Origin: a virus
Reading direction: 5' to 3' (one strand)
Length of the DNA: 37,116 nucleotides
IMG/VR virus record: IMGVR_UViG_3300042327_000315
Span: 1-37,116 of that record
Positions 24,981 to 32,091 of this stretch are shown here, piece after piece. The notes under the pieces were generated by a model, which did not search any database, was not told the origin of the DNA, and saw only the letters and a program-made list of their open reading frames with translations. How positions within the stretch are numbered: position 1 is the first letter of the stretch; each line of letters opens with the position of its first letter. The translations under genes and the position numbers were made by a program.

Positions 24981-26773
24981 TGGCTTTAGTTTCCTTTACA
25001 GTTCGTAATACTATTGCTAATGGTGGCTCGGCTCTTCGCCGTACCAATGTCACACAAAACTCAGGAACACCTGATGGGTCTGGTACAGCCGTATATGACA
25101 GCGCTCTTCGTGCTGACGGATACTTTCCTCCTGCACCCCAGGCTTATCTTCAGTCTAGTTTTTCCGCAAATATTTATGTGCGTGGAGAAATTGAATTGCA
25201 ATGGGAACTAGAAACTTCTTTAGTAAGCAGTGCTTCTGGATCAGATTTTGAACCTGTTGAATTACTAATCCGTGCGTCTGAAGATGGTGAACCAGTAACC
25301 CCAGCAGATGGATTTGAAATAGTGCGCCTAACGGCTGATTCAGACCCGTACTTTGAGTCGTACATAGATGTGGCTGGACCATCACGCCCCTATATCGCAG
25401 AGGGCAAGTGGGCTTACTATTCCTTGTTTGTTAAGTATGCCAATAACACTGGTGATTCTTACTACGAAAATTTGGCTGACTTGTCTGTACAAACTCCTAT
25501 TAATTTTGGGTCTACAGAAGAATTATGGAAACATATTCCTGAGTATTACCGACAAACAGATGAAGAGTACATGCTTGCAACAGAGAACTACTCATATGAC
25601 AACGGCCCTTTGTATCGTTTCATAGAACTGTTTGGTTGGGAACTTGACAAAATGCGTACAACTATCTATGACACAATGCGGATTAATGACCCTTCTGTAG
25701 TGCATAGTTCAGCAATTGACTCACTGGCTAACCAAACTGGTGTTGAATTTAACAAGTCTGCTTTAGGTACTGCCAAACTTCGTGCCATTCTTAATAACAT
25801 TGGTTATTTGCGCCGTACTAAAGGAACAATTAATAGTATTGAAGCGTACATTTCAGCAATGTCTGGTTGTGGTGTAACCACCAATACTGCTGTATCACCC
25901 ATAGAGTTTAATGTGCACCCAATGCGTGTCAACTTGTTTAGTGATCCATTTTTTGCACAGAGTTCTACTACAACTGACACAACAGGAGTAATTAGAAGAA
26001 AGTTTGGCGCATACAATGCCAGTGGTCGTCAATACGGTTGGGGTGTGTTCTCTAACCAACCCGCTGGGATTGCTACAGGAAACATTATTGATGTAACAGA
26101 CGGCGTAGTTACAGTTACATTAGCGGCTGGTAGTGGTACAAGTAATATATACATTTACAGCCGTGGTGCATTTACATACAATAATAATTTGACATACTAC
26201 GCTTCTGCTCAATCTTCACATGACTTTGTTACTCGTTTTACTACTGCGGCTAATATGCTTTCAATTTTAGAAACAGCATCTGATAGCAGTACCACTGACT
26301 TTGTAGCCTTTGATGACTGGAATGATGTAGCAGTTGCTAGTGCATTCCCTACTTTTTTAAATCCAGGGGATACAACACGAAAAATTACTGCAAGTATTCC
26401 TAATACCACAACTGTTTCCCCTACTTCTGTAGTAGGTGTATTTAAATTGTCTGTGGCACACCCTGCATCTGGTACTACTACCATTACTTTTTCAAAGCCA
26501 CTATTTGAGTATAAAAACTCTAGTGGTGTATTCTTTACTGGTAGTGAACCTATGGGTGGATTTATTCCACGAGCAGGGGTTGCGGGAGATGGTCTATATG
26601 ACTACCACTGGGGATCAAACGCAGTCAGTTCTCTCAATACAGACTTTTCATATTACACACTTGATTATCACCGCACTAAAGTAATTACTGACAACATTGT
26701 CACAAATTATGTTGCACCAGTTACTTTGGTGTATGGTGTGGACTACGAAATCAATTGGGAAGTCCTTGAGTGA
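24980..26773 (+). CDS. Baseplate/tail protein I-like with C-terminal beta domain
   Basis: 597 residues; ATG at 24980 shares a base with the gp6-like stop. Residues ~165-310 carry the P2 gpI-like pattern: ELWKHIPEYYRQTDEEY, LYRFIELFGWELDKMRTTIYDT, LANQTGVEF and LRAILNNIGYLRRTKGTINSIEAYI. The part before it is a beta-rich arm domain. Residues ~310-560 are a Thr/Ser-rich beta-sandwich, possibly carbohydrate-binding, and the end has HWGSNAVSSLNTDFSYYTLDY. It may anchor a host-binding module to the baseplate. No separate tail-fibre gene follows it. Confidence 0.82.
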   Translation: MALVSFTVRNTIANGGSALRRTNVTQNSGTPDGSGTAVYDSALRADGYFPPAPQAYLQSSFSANIYVRGEIELQWELETSLVSSASGSDFEPVELLIRASEDGEPVTPADGFEIVRLTADSDPYFESYIDVAGPSRPYIAEGKWAYYSLFVKYANNTGDSYYENLADLSVQTPINFGSTEELWKHIPEYYRQTDEEYMLATENYSYDNGPLYRFIELFGWELDKMRTTIYDTMRINDPSVVHSSAIDSLANQTGVEFNKSALGTAKLRAILNNIGYLRRTKGTINSIEAYISAMSGCGVTTNTAVSPIEFNVHPMRVNLFSDPFFAQSSTTTDTTGVIRRKFGAYNASGRQYGWGVFSNQPAGIATGNIIDVTDGVVTVTLAAGSGTSNIYIYSRGAFTYNNNLTYYASAQSSHDFVTRFTTAANMLSILETASDSSTTDFVAFDDWNDVAVASAFPTFLNPGDTTRKITASIPNTTTVSPTSVVGVFKLSVAHPASGTTTITFSKPLFEYKNSSGVFFTGSEPMGGFIPRAGVAGDGLYDYHWGSNAVSSLNTDFSYYTLDYHRTKVITDNIVTNYVAPVTLVYGVDYEINWEVLE

Positions 26774-27024
26774 ATTATCTGATAAGTGCACTAGCCGTAT
26801 ACAAAGTGATGCAGTTTTTAAACATCATGACCCCAAAGGAAGCGATGCCTTGGGTTAAGGTTCTTGTAGGAATACTGTTAGGTTACAGTGTGTCCTTCGT
26901 CACAAATTTGCCTGATAAGTGGGTATCTGGATTAGTGGTTGCTACACTCGCTAGTGCCTGCCACGGTGTCCTACGAATCATTACACTTCATGGAGATTTA
27001 GCGGCTCGCAAAACACTTAAATAA
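26770..27024 (+). CDS. Small membrane protein, holin-like
   Basis: 84 residues; begins at GTG 26770, overlapping the previous stop (GTGA). Hydrophobic segments WVKVLVGILLGYSVSFV and WVSGLVVATLASACHGVLRII flank a short polar turn, so two membrane helices are likely, with a possible weaker one at the N-terminus. Phage proteins of this size encoded after the tail genes are often holins, but no endolysin gene is next to it in this window. Lysis role inferred. Confidence 0.7.
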   Translation: MNYLISALAVYKVMQFLNIMTPKEAMPWVKVLVGILLGYSVSFVTNLPDKWVSGLVVATLASACHGVLRIITLHGDLAARKTLK

Positions 27025-27036
27025 CAGGAGCAACAC

Positions 27037-27819
27037 ATGAAGTATGGCATTCTTGGCAGTGGTACTGCCAACTCAAAGGTAACACAAGACGGTTTAATAG
27101 ACATTAGGGAAAATGATCCCAAGGCAATTTTTGTTGTTCACGCTCGCCGTGCACCACAAGGTTCAGTAAGTGATGTATACGATTTTTTAGTAGACAATGA
27201 AGTGCCATTTATTGCTGTAACTCGTGTAGATGACAAGGCACCAAAAGCGCTAGTTAATTGCGCCATTGATGTTGTTACTACAGACGATCCTGCCAAAGAA
27301 ATCTTGGCACAATGTGACATAGTTTTGTTACTGTGGGACGAAGAAAATGAAGAGTCATCTAACCGCCTAGCCACTATGTCACACGATGCAGGAAAAGGAA
27401 TTAAAGATTTAACCATGGCGCTTACACCAATCATTGTTGAGGGTGCTGAACCAGTGGAAGAAGTAGTGCCTGTAAAAGTTGGCACTGAGGAAGAGTACGC
27501 CATCGTTGGTTTTACTCGTGACGAACTACTGAACATGAACATTGGTGTTCTTCGCCGTCAGGCTAAATCACTTGGTGTTGAGAATGTTGGTAAGACCAAG
27601 CAAGAAATTGTTGACAGCATCTGTGCAATAAGCAATGACAACAGAGAAGTTGACATTGATACAGACATGTCTGGGGAGTTTGTTGTGGCTACAGATGTGC
27701 ACAACCCCAGTGATATTGGTAACGGTTTCTTTACATGGCTTGAAAATGGTGAAGTACAGTGCCACCCACTCCCACCAATTATGGTCAAGTGGCTTATAGA
27801 GGAACTAAAAACCGCTTAG
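27037..27819 (+). CDS. Rossmann-like protein with C-terminal SAP-type motif
   Basis: 260 residues; AGGAG precedes the ATG. It opens MKYGILGSGTAN, and alternating strands and helices follow up to about residue 140 (AIFVVHARRAP, VPFIAVTRVD, CDIVLLLWDEEN). This suggests a nucleotide- or cofactor-binding alpha/beta fold. A TRDELLNMNIGVLRRQAKSLG segment with VGKTKQEIVDSI, near residues 165-200, resembles a SAP or HeH nucleic-acid-binding motif. The last ~60 residues are acidic. No enzymatic residues stand out. It ends directly against the opposing Dps gene, with stop codons adjacent. Confidence 0.65.
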   Translation: MKYGILGSGTANSKVTQDGLIDIRENDPKAIFVVHARRAPQGSVSDVYDFLVDNEVPFIAVTRVDDKAPKALVNCAIDVVTTDDPAKEILAQCDIVLLLWDEENEESSNRLATMSHDAGKGIKDLTMALTPIIVEGAEPVEEVVPVKVGTEEEYAIVGFTRDELLNMNIGVLRRQAKSLGVENVGKTKQEIVDSICAISNDNREVDIDTDMSGEFVVATDVHNPSDIGNGFFTWLENGEVQCHPLPPIMVKWLIEELKTA

Positions 27820-28257
27820 TTATTTAGTGGAGGCAGTAAGTTGCCAGCGCCACTTCTTATGCATGTCATCACGACTTGCTAAGAAATCCATAATGCCTTG
27901 TTCGCCTGCTTTTTCGGCAGACTTAAAAGCCTTGTTGATTGTTTCAATAACACCATCGTTGACTTTCAACAGGGCTTTTGCCATTGCTTTAGGTTCTGGC
28001 TTAACCTCTACTGACTCAACAGTGCGAAGGTCAATGAACTTGCTAAGGGTAAACGGAGCGTATTCATCCAACTTGCGAAGACCTTCTGCAATGGTGTCAA
28101 GGCTCCCATAAACATCTTCGTAAATATCAGCAAATAGGTCGTGATATTGAGAGAAATCAGGACCTTCAACATTCCAATGATAACCATGTGCCACAAAGTA
28201 CATTGTGACAACATCGGACATTAGTGTCTTTAGATCATTTGTGAGAGTGCTCACCAT
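27820..28257 (-). CDS. dps: Dps-like ferritin (DNA protection during starvation)
   Basis: 145 residues from ATG at 28257, which overlaps the upstream stop by seven bases (ATGGTGA) and follows AAGGAAAA. A start at 28275 is less likely. The ferroxidase region is clear: HGYHWNVEGPDFSQYHDLFADIYEDVYGSLDTIAEGLRKL, matching the Dps pattern AHxxHWNVxGxxFxxxHxxFxxxYxxxxxxxDxIAE. The protein would be a dodecameric iron-storing, peroxide-consuming cage that can coat DNA. The basic final part (DDMHKKWRWQL) fits. It is the last gene of a three-gene minus-strand operon. Confidence 0.9.
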   Translation of the reverse strand: MVSTLTNDLKTLMSDVVTMYFVAHGYHWNVEGPDFSQYHDLFADIYEDVYGSLDTIAEGLRKLDEYAPFTLSKFIDLRTVESVEVKPEPKAMAKALLKVNDGVIETINKAFKSAEKAGEQGIMDFLASRDDMHKKWRWQLTASTK

Positions 28258-28517
28258 TTTTCCTTGTTGGCCCAATAAGCAGCACTCATTTTTCCTTTAG
28301 CAATATTTTTTGCATGGCGAGCCTTAAAGGAATCATTTCGTGCAGAACCATCAGGAGAACCTTGTACACCCTGTTGACCAAAGCGAATAGTTTTAATCTT
28401 GTCGCCTTCTTTGGCAACAACAATATGTGATTTGGTTGGATGGTCAGGTGTTGCTTTTGGTTTGTTGAAACCCGATACACCTGCACGCTCTAGGCGTGGG
28501 TCTTTTTTACTAGCCAT
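28251..28517 (-). CDS. Small conserved phage protein (RFGQQG...SFKARH type)
   Basis: 88 residues, basic. It shows THPTKSHI-like and RFGQQGVQGSPDG segments, then a tight NDSFKARHAKNIAKGKMSAA and WANKEKW end. I recall similar small proteins in several dsDNA phages, function unknown to me. High Lys and Arg content suggests DNA or RNA contact. Its start lies in a TAATG-type overlap with the upstream gene, and its stop overlaps Dps. Confidence 0.72.
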   Translation of the reverse strand: MASKKDPRLERAGVSGFNKPKATPDHPTKSHIVVAKEGDKIKTIRFGQQGVQGSPDGSARNDSFKARHAKNIAKGKMSAAYWANKEKW

Positions 28518-28684
28518 TACTTTTTGCCTTTCTTAGAAACTGCCATATTGTCCACTAGATTTGGGTAAGGTCGCCCTGCTTTTTTAGCACGAGCCTTTGC
28601 TTCAGCCTTCTTTTCAGGCGTCAACTTCTTGTCTTTTTTAGAAGGGTCTGGAGTATCCCAGACTTCTTTTTTCTTTGTAGCCAT
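28517..28684 (-). CDS. 55-residue Lys-rich protein
   Basis: The first gene of the minus-strand operon. ATG at 28684 and TAA at 28517-28519, which overlaps the next ATG by one base. The product has many Lys residues (KKKEVWDTPDPSKKDKK) and a LTPEKKAEAKARAKKAGRPY helix ending LVDNM. There is no ribosome-binding site, and the promoter motif ends 10-11 bases upstream, so the message may be leaderless. It is probably a nucleic-acid-binding basic peptide; function unknown. Confidence 0.72.
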   Translation of the reverse strand: MATKKKEVWDTPDPSKKDKKLTPEKKAEAKARAKKAGRPYPNLVDNMAVSKKGKK

Positions 28685-28694
28685 AGAATCATTT

Positions 28695-28705
28695 TACCCT
28701 ATAAA
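28695..28705 (-). promoter_or_regulatory. Candidate promoter for minus-strand Dps operon
   Basis: Read on the minus strand this is TTTATAGGGTA, which contains the TANNNT type -10 hexamer TAGGGT. It lies about 10 bases before the first minus-strand start codon, which would make the transcript almost leaderless. It matches TTTATAGTGTA found facing the other way at 28777-28787. A clear -35 is not seen. Confidence 0.42.
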
Positions 28706-28709
28706 CGAC

Positions 28710-28739
28710 TAATGCTGGAGGCGTTAACCCCCAGCATTA
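28710..28739. promoter_or_regulatory. 30-bp palindrome between divergent genes
   Basis: TAATGCTGG (28710-28718) is perfectly complementary to CCAGCATTA (28731-28739). Inside, GG (28720-28721) also pairs with CC (28728-28729) after one mismatch, leaving a six-base loop. Neither operon is read through this point if the flanking promoters are right, so it is not well placed as a terminator. An operator for coordinating the two divergent transcripts is the best guess. A shared repressor is not identified. Confidence 0.55.
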
Positions 28740-28776
28740 ATCTAAGCAACCAACACAAGGACGACCAAGTATTGAA

Positions 28777-28787
28777 TTTATAGTGTA
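28777..28787 (+). promoter_or_regulatory. Candidate promoter for replication genes
   Basis: TTTATAGTGTA, with TATAGT or TAGTGT as a -10 candidate. It shares ten of eleven positions with the oppositely facing motif at 28695-28705. The next start codon is ATG at 28826, with GGAG upstream, giving a short leader of roughly 35 bases. No convincing -35 is visible, so this rests on the match and the spacing. Confidence 0.42.
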
Positions 28788-28825
28788 TCCTCTAAACCCC
28801 AACCAATCAACACACGGAGCAACAT

Positions 28826-29326
28826 ATGTCAACAAAATTTGGCGGTCCTTTCCTAGCCTTTCCCCGATGGGTACTGCCCTACCTTCAGGGAGATTCCACG
28901 GCAAAAGCAGTCCTTTTGGAGTTGTTGACTTATATGAAAGCCGAGTCCCAGAGCACCACCACCTCGTACAAATACATTGCTGATCAGGTGGGGTGTGACC
29001 GAAGGACTGTCATTCGTGCTATCGCCCGTCTAGAGGCCACAGGAGTGCTCATACGGCGTCATAGAGGCACCAATGGTCACAATATGACCAATAGGTTCAT
29101 AATCAACTTTAACAACCCTGCTGTGCTTTTGGCTGAGGAGGTAGTGTCACCCATGACACTAGGTGGTGTCACCCATGACACTACCCCTAGTGACACCAGT
29201 GACACTACCCCTAGTGTCACCCATGACACCCAAATAAGAACTAATAACAAGAGTTATAAAAAGAGTAACCATAACAAGAGACCGATTCAGGACTATGAAG
29301 ACCTAGAGGTGGATAATCGGATATGA
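28826..29326 (+). CDS. Replication initiator, lambda O-like HTH protein
   Basis: 166 residues; ATG preceded by GGAGCAACAT. Residues ~5-90 form a winged-helix region of the HTH_36 kind: FPRWVLPYLQGDSTAKAVLL, TSYKYIADQVGCDRRTVIRA, IARLEATGVLIRRHRG and NRFIINF. A repetitive linker (residues ~106-135, Thr/Asp/Ser-rich) is encoded by the iteron array. A polar basic C-terminus follows. Position first in the replication block, with a DnaC-like loader two genes downstream, parallels lambda O and P. The protein probably binds the repeats inside its own gene and recruits the loader. The ATGA overlap with the next gene suggests coupling. Confidence 0.8.
   Translation: MSTKFGGPFLAFPRWVLPYLQGDSTAKAVLLELLTYMKAESQSTTTSYKYIADQVGCDRRTVIRAIARLEATGVLIRRHRGTNGHNMTNRFIINFNNPAVLLAEEVVSPMTLGGVTHDTTPSDTSDTTPSVTHDTQIRTNNKSYKKSNHNKRPIQDYEDLEVDNRI
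29142..29231. repeat. Four palindromic iterons, candidate replication origin
   Basis: Four 20-bp copies begin at 29142, 29164, 29188 and 29212. The best copy is TAGTGTCACCCATGACACTA, a perfect dyad of TAGTGTCA and TGACACTA around CCCA. Copy 2 has one change, copy 3 three and copy 4 two at its end. Spacing is 22, 24 and 24 bp, about two helical turns. Copy 1 is read in a different frame from the others (VVSPMTL versus GGVTHDT), so the repetition is kept at the DNA level and not for the protein. An AT-rich stretch follows (29231-29280, 13 G/C of 50), a possible unwinding element. Confidence 0.75.
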
Positions 29327-29736
29327 AGGCTCGCCCCGAAGATGACTGGGGTAAGCCGTTGGGGTCTGACCCCGATGCACCAGCCCCAGTTGCCAAGAAG
29401 AAACCCGCCCGTCAAGAAACCTTGACAAGTCTTATTTATTACTTCAACGACATTCTCCCACAAGATGTTTGGGGAAACCTTAACTCTCCCGTAAATGCAA
29501 AAGCATTGTTGGTTGGATTGCGCAAACTAAAAAATGCTGGGCATAGTATTGCTGACATCAAGTCAATGATGAATTCATTTGTTGCTGGCTTACAAGTAAA
29601 ACCATTACCAGTTGGTGTTGCACCATGGCGTGGATTTCTTGCTAATCTTGACGCTCTCGCCTCAAAGGTGCAAGCAACCAGTCTTAAGGAGCCTGACACA
29701 TATGATGACCTCCAACCAGATACACGAATTGTCTAA
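29323..29736 (+). CDS. Replication accessory protein (unknown)
   Basis: 137 residues; starts in the ATGA overlap. A polar N-terminus (DPDAPAPVAKKKPARQ) precedes a compact helical domain: LTSLIYYFNDILPQDVWG, then NAKALLVGLRKLKNAGHS and IADIKSMMNSFVAGL, ending PWRGFLANLDALAS. No family is recognised. Helical domains of this kind encoded between an initiator and a loader often act as primosome partners, so a loader or initiator bridge is plausible but unproven. Confidence 0.62.
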   Translation: MKARPEDDWGKPLGSDPDAPAPVAKKKPARQETLTSLIYYFNDILPQDVWGNLNSPVNAKALLVGLRKLKNAGHSIADIKSMMNSFVAGLQVKPLPVGVAPWRGFLANLDALASKVQATSLKEPDTYDDLQPDTRIV

Positions 29737-29751
29737 CAAGGACTTATTGCG

Positions 29752-30405
29752 ATGAGCGAGTTGCGTAGTCAAAAATACTGGCGTAACCGTGATCCTGAAG
29801 AGCGTGTGCGTAACACACACATACCTAAACGCTTTCGCCAAGACACACTAGACAACTACAAGACCACAGCAAACAATGCGACCACCTTGCAGTTGATTAA
29901 CAAATGGCTGGAGTCTGTAGAAACTTATGTTGAAGACGGACAAGGTTTATACATTGTTGGTGGTAGTGGTTCGGGTAAGACACACTTAGCACAAGCAGTT
30001 CTTAAGCGTGCTGTGTACAAATACAACTTGTCAGGAATGTTCATTACTGCTGACAAGTACATCCAGATGGCATACAACGAAATCAAGTTTGGTGATGAAC
30101 TTCCTGAAGGTTACGAAGACCCAAACACAATGAAGTACCTACAAGAGACTTTTGACATTGTGGTTATTGACTCCCTTGGTTCAGAGCGACCAACTGACTT
30201 TACAAAGCGCACAATTATTTCTTTGATTGAAAGTCGTTACCACGAGAAGTTAACCACCATTGTTACAACAACAATGAAACCATCAGCACTTGAACAGATG
30301 TACAGCGCAAGTGTTGCGTCAATCATTAAATCATGTTGTTATGTTGCCCCACTTAAAGGAGATGACTACCGCATTAGTCAGTGGATTGAAGAGAATGCAG
30401 GGTAA
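29752..30405 (+). CDS. DnaC-like helicase loader, AAA+ ATPase
   Basis: 217 residues; AAGGA upstream. Residues ~20-60 are a helical N-terminal part (KRFRQDTLDNYKTTANNATT). Walker A is GGSGSGKT at 70-77; Walker B is DIVVIDSLG near 133-141; sensor-like TIVTTTMKP follows. The compact ATPase with RLxxxT-type ends fits DnaC/IstB-like loaders, which place the DnaB helicase on origin DNA. It is encoded two genes after the O-like initiator and one gene before the helicase. Confidence 0.9.
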   Translation: MSELRSQKYWRNRDPEERVRNTHIPKRFRQDTLDNYKTTANNATTLQLINKWLESVETYVEDGQGLYIVGGSGSGKTHLAQAVLKRAVYKYNLSGMFITADKYIQMAYNEIKFGDELPEGYEDPNTMKYLQETFDIVVIDSLGSERPTDFTKRTIISLIESRYHEKLTTIVTTTMKPSALEQMYSASVASIIKSCCYVAPLKGDDYRISQWIEENAG

Positions 30406-30835
30406 CGACATATCAGAATTTGCATCCATTGCACAAGGCGTTGTTTTTGATGGACTACTTGCGTCACCACCAGAAGGTGGTAGAGCATTTCTTGAATCAG
30501 TGCAACGCAGGCGCAACAACTGGGACGCAGTTATTCGTATGTGGGAACCTAATGACATGCCATTGAAAGCACTGTCTGATTGTGTTAACCGTTTAGGTCT
30601 TGGCACAGATGTTTACACTTTTACACATCCAGATGCTGTGGATGCAATTGATCGGTGGTTAATACGCAAAGGTATTAATTGCCCAGTGTATTATTATGAA
30701 TCACCAGAAATGTTGGAATACGACTTGCGTTTTCAAAGAGCAGTGCGTATCATCTACACCTCTGATGAAGAAATTGCTCGCACCCTGGGAATTAGGTCCA
30801 CTGTTGTTAGCCCTGACAAAGCATGGACACCATAA
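30395..30835 (+). CDS. Hypothetical protein between loader and helicase
   Basis: 146 residues from ATG at 30395, which overlaps the loader's end; a longer in-frame start at 30290 would lie deep inside the loader gene and is rejected. Residues ~70-145 show an alpha/beta course: TDVYTFTHPDAVDAIDRWL, then NCPVYYYESPE and VRIIYTSDEEIARTLGIRSTV. The order of strand, helix, strand recalls HAD-like or other Rossmannoid domains, but no catalytic DxD or equivalent is visible. It ends TAATG into the helicase. Confidence 0.68.
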   Translation: MQGNDISEFASIAQGVVFDGLLASPPEGGRAFLESVQRRRNNWDAVIRMWEPNDMPLKALSDCVNRLGLGTDVYTFTHPDAVDAIDRWLIRKGINCPVYYYESPEMLEYDLRFQRAVRIIYTSDEEIARTLGIRSTVVSPDKAWTP

Positions 30836-32091
30836 TGGCAAGTAGCGAGCATCTTCTCTTAAGCAAGATAATTCAAACAGCAAGCCTGTCTGAAGTTATT
30901 GATGCAGGAGTTCGCCCCGACCATTTCAACTCAGATCTTGCAAATGTATTTATTTGGGTGCTTAGTTACTGGCGTGAGTACAGCGCTGTTCCTACACCCC
31001 GTGTCATTAAGCAAGAGTACGCAGACCTTCAATTACTAAACGCTGAGGCAGAACCATTCCCACGACTCATTGATGAGTTGTTCATGGCATACAAGCACAA
31101 GCATCTTGTACTTGCAGTAACTGCGGCTACGCCATCACTTAACAATCAGCACACAGATGAAGCCGCAAAGATTCTTTCTGAAGGATTACAAAAAGCGGCT
31201 CTTGAAGTTGCACACCTTCGTGATGTTGACATTATTCAAACTTGGGAAAAGCGTATGGAGCGTTATCGCATTATGCGAGATACTCCAAACTCATTGCGAG
31301 GAATACCATCTGGCTTTGGTGGGCTAGACAAAATTACAGCAGGGTTTCGCCCACAGCAGTTGATTACCTTTGTTGGTGAAGCAAAGAAAGGTAAGTCATT
31401 GATGACACTCATCATGGCTAATGCGGCTCACAACCACGGCATTACGCCTATGTATGTTTCTTTTGAAATGAGTATTGAAGAGCAAGAGGCTCGCTATGAC
31501 GCCATCGTTGCTGGCGTATCCCACACAAGAATTATGCGTGGCGATTTAAGCATGCAAGAACTAGAACGAATTGAAAAAGCCATTAAGGTTCGCAAAAACA
31601 TGCACCCATTTATCATGACCGAAGATGCTTCGTCATTGACAACGGTCAGCGCAATCGCAGGGAAGATTCAGCAATACCGACCAGGTTTGGTAATTGTTGA
31701 CGGTGTGTACTTGATGGATGATGAGAACGGTGAACCAAAAGGAAGCCCACAAGCGCTTACCAATATTACTCGTTCGCTTAAGCGCCTAGCACAGAAGTTT
31801 GATGTACCACTTATCGGAACCACACAGGTACTATCGTGGAAACTTGGCAACAAGAAGTCTCGTCAGATATCTGCCGATTCAATTGGTTACACATCATCAT
31901 TTGCTCAAGACTCAGATTTAATCTTGGGTGTTGAGTCAGACCCAGATATTGATAACCAAGCAATCGTGCGTGTAGTTCTCGCAAGAACTGCACCTAAAGG
32001 TGAGATTCGTATTAAATGGGATTGGGACACAATGGACTTCACTGAAGTCGGAGAGGAAGGCAAGGATGGCAATGATGGCTGGTACTACTGA
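30835..32091 (+). CDS. dnaB: Replicative DNA helicase, DnaB-like
   Basis: 418 residues from ATG at 30835 (TAATG junction); an in-frame ATG at 30823 is less likely. The N-terminal ~130 residues are helical. The RecA-like motor has Walker A GEAKKGKS at 181-188, the H1a motif MYVSFEMSIEEQEAR, Walker B LVIVDGVYLMDD, H3 ALTNITRSLKRLAQKFDVPLIGTTQ, and the VVLARTAPKG arginine-finger end. It forms the hexamer that unwinds DNA at the fork. It is shorter than cellular DnaB at the N-terminal domain. Confidence 0.93.
   Translation: MASSEHLLLSKIIQTASLSEVIDAGVRPDHFNSDLANVFIWVLSYWREYSAVPTPRVIKQEYADLQLLNAEAEPFPRLIDELFMAYKHKHLVLAVTAATPSLNNQHTDEAAKILSEGLQKAALEVAHLRDVDIIQTWEKRMERYRIMRDTPNSLRGIPSGFGGLDKITAGFRPQQLITFVGEAKKGKSLMTLIMANAAHNHGITPMYVSFEMSIEEQEARYDAIVAGVSHTRIMRGDLSMQELERIEKAIKVRKNMHPFIMTEDASSLTTVSAIAGKIQQYRPGLVIVDGVYLMDDENGEPKGSPQALTNITRSLKRLAQKFDVPLIGTTQVLSWKLGNKKSRQISADSIGYTSSFAQDSDLILGVESDPDIDNQAIVRVVLARTAPKGEIRIKWDWDTMDFTEVGEEGKDGNDGWYY

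Noticed and set aside
30290-30394. Longer start for the unknown gene before the helicase
   Set aside because: It would overlap the DnaC-like loader by over 100 bases and adds residues that are a shadow of the loader; ATG at 30395 fits better.
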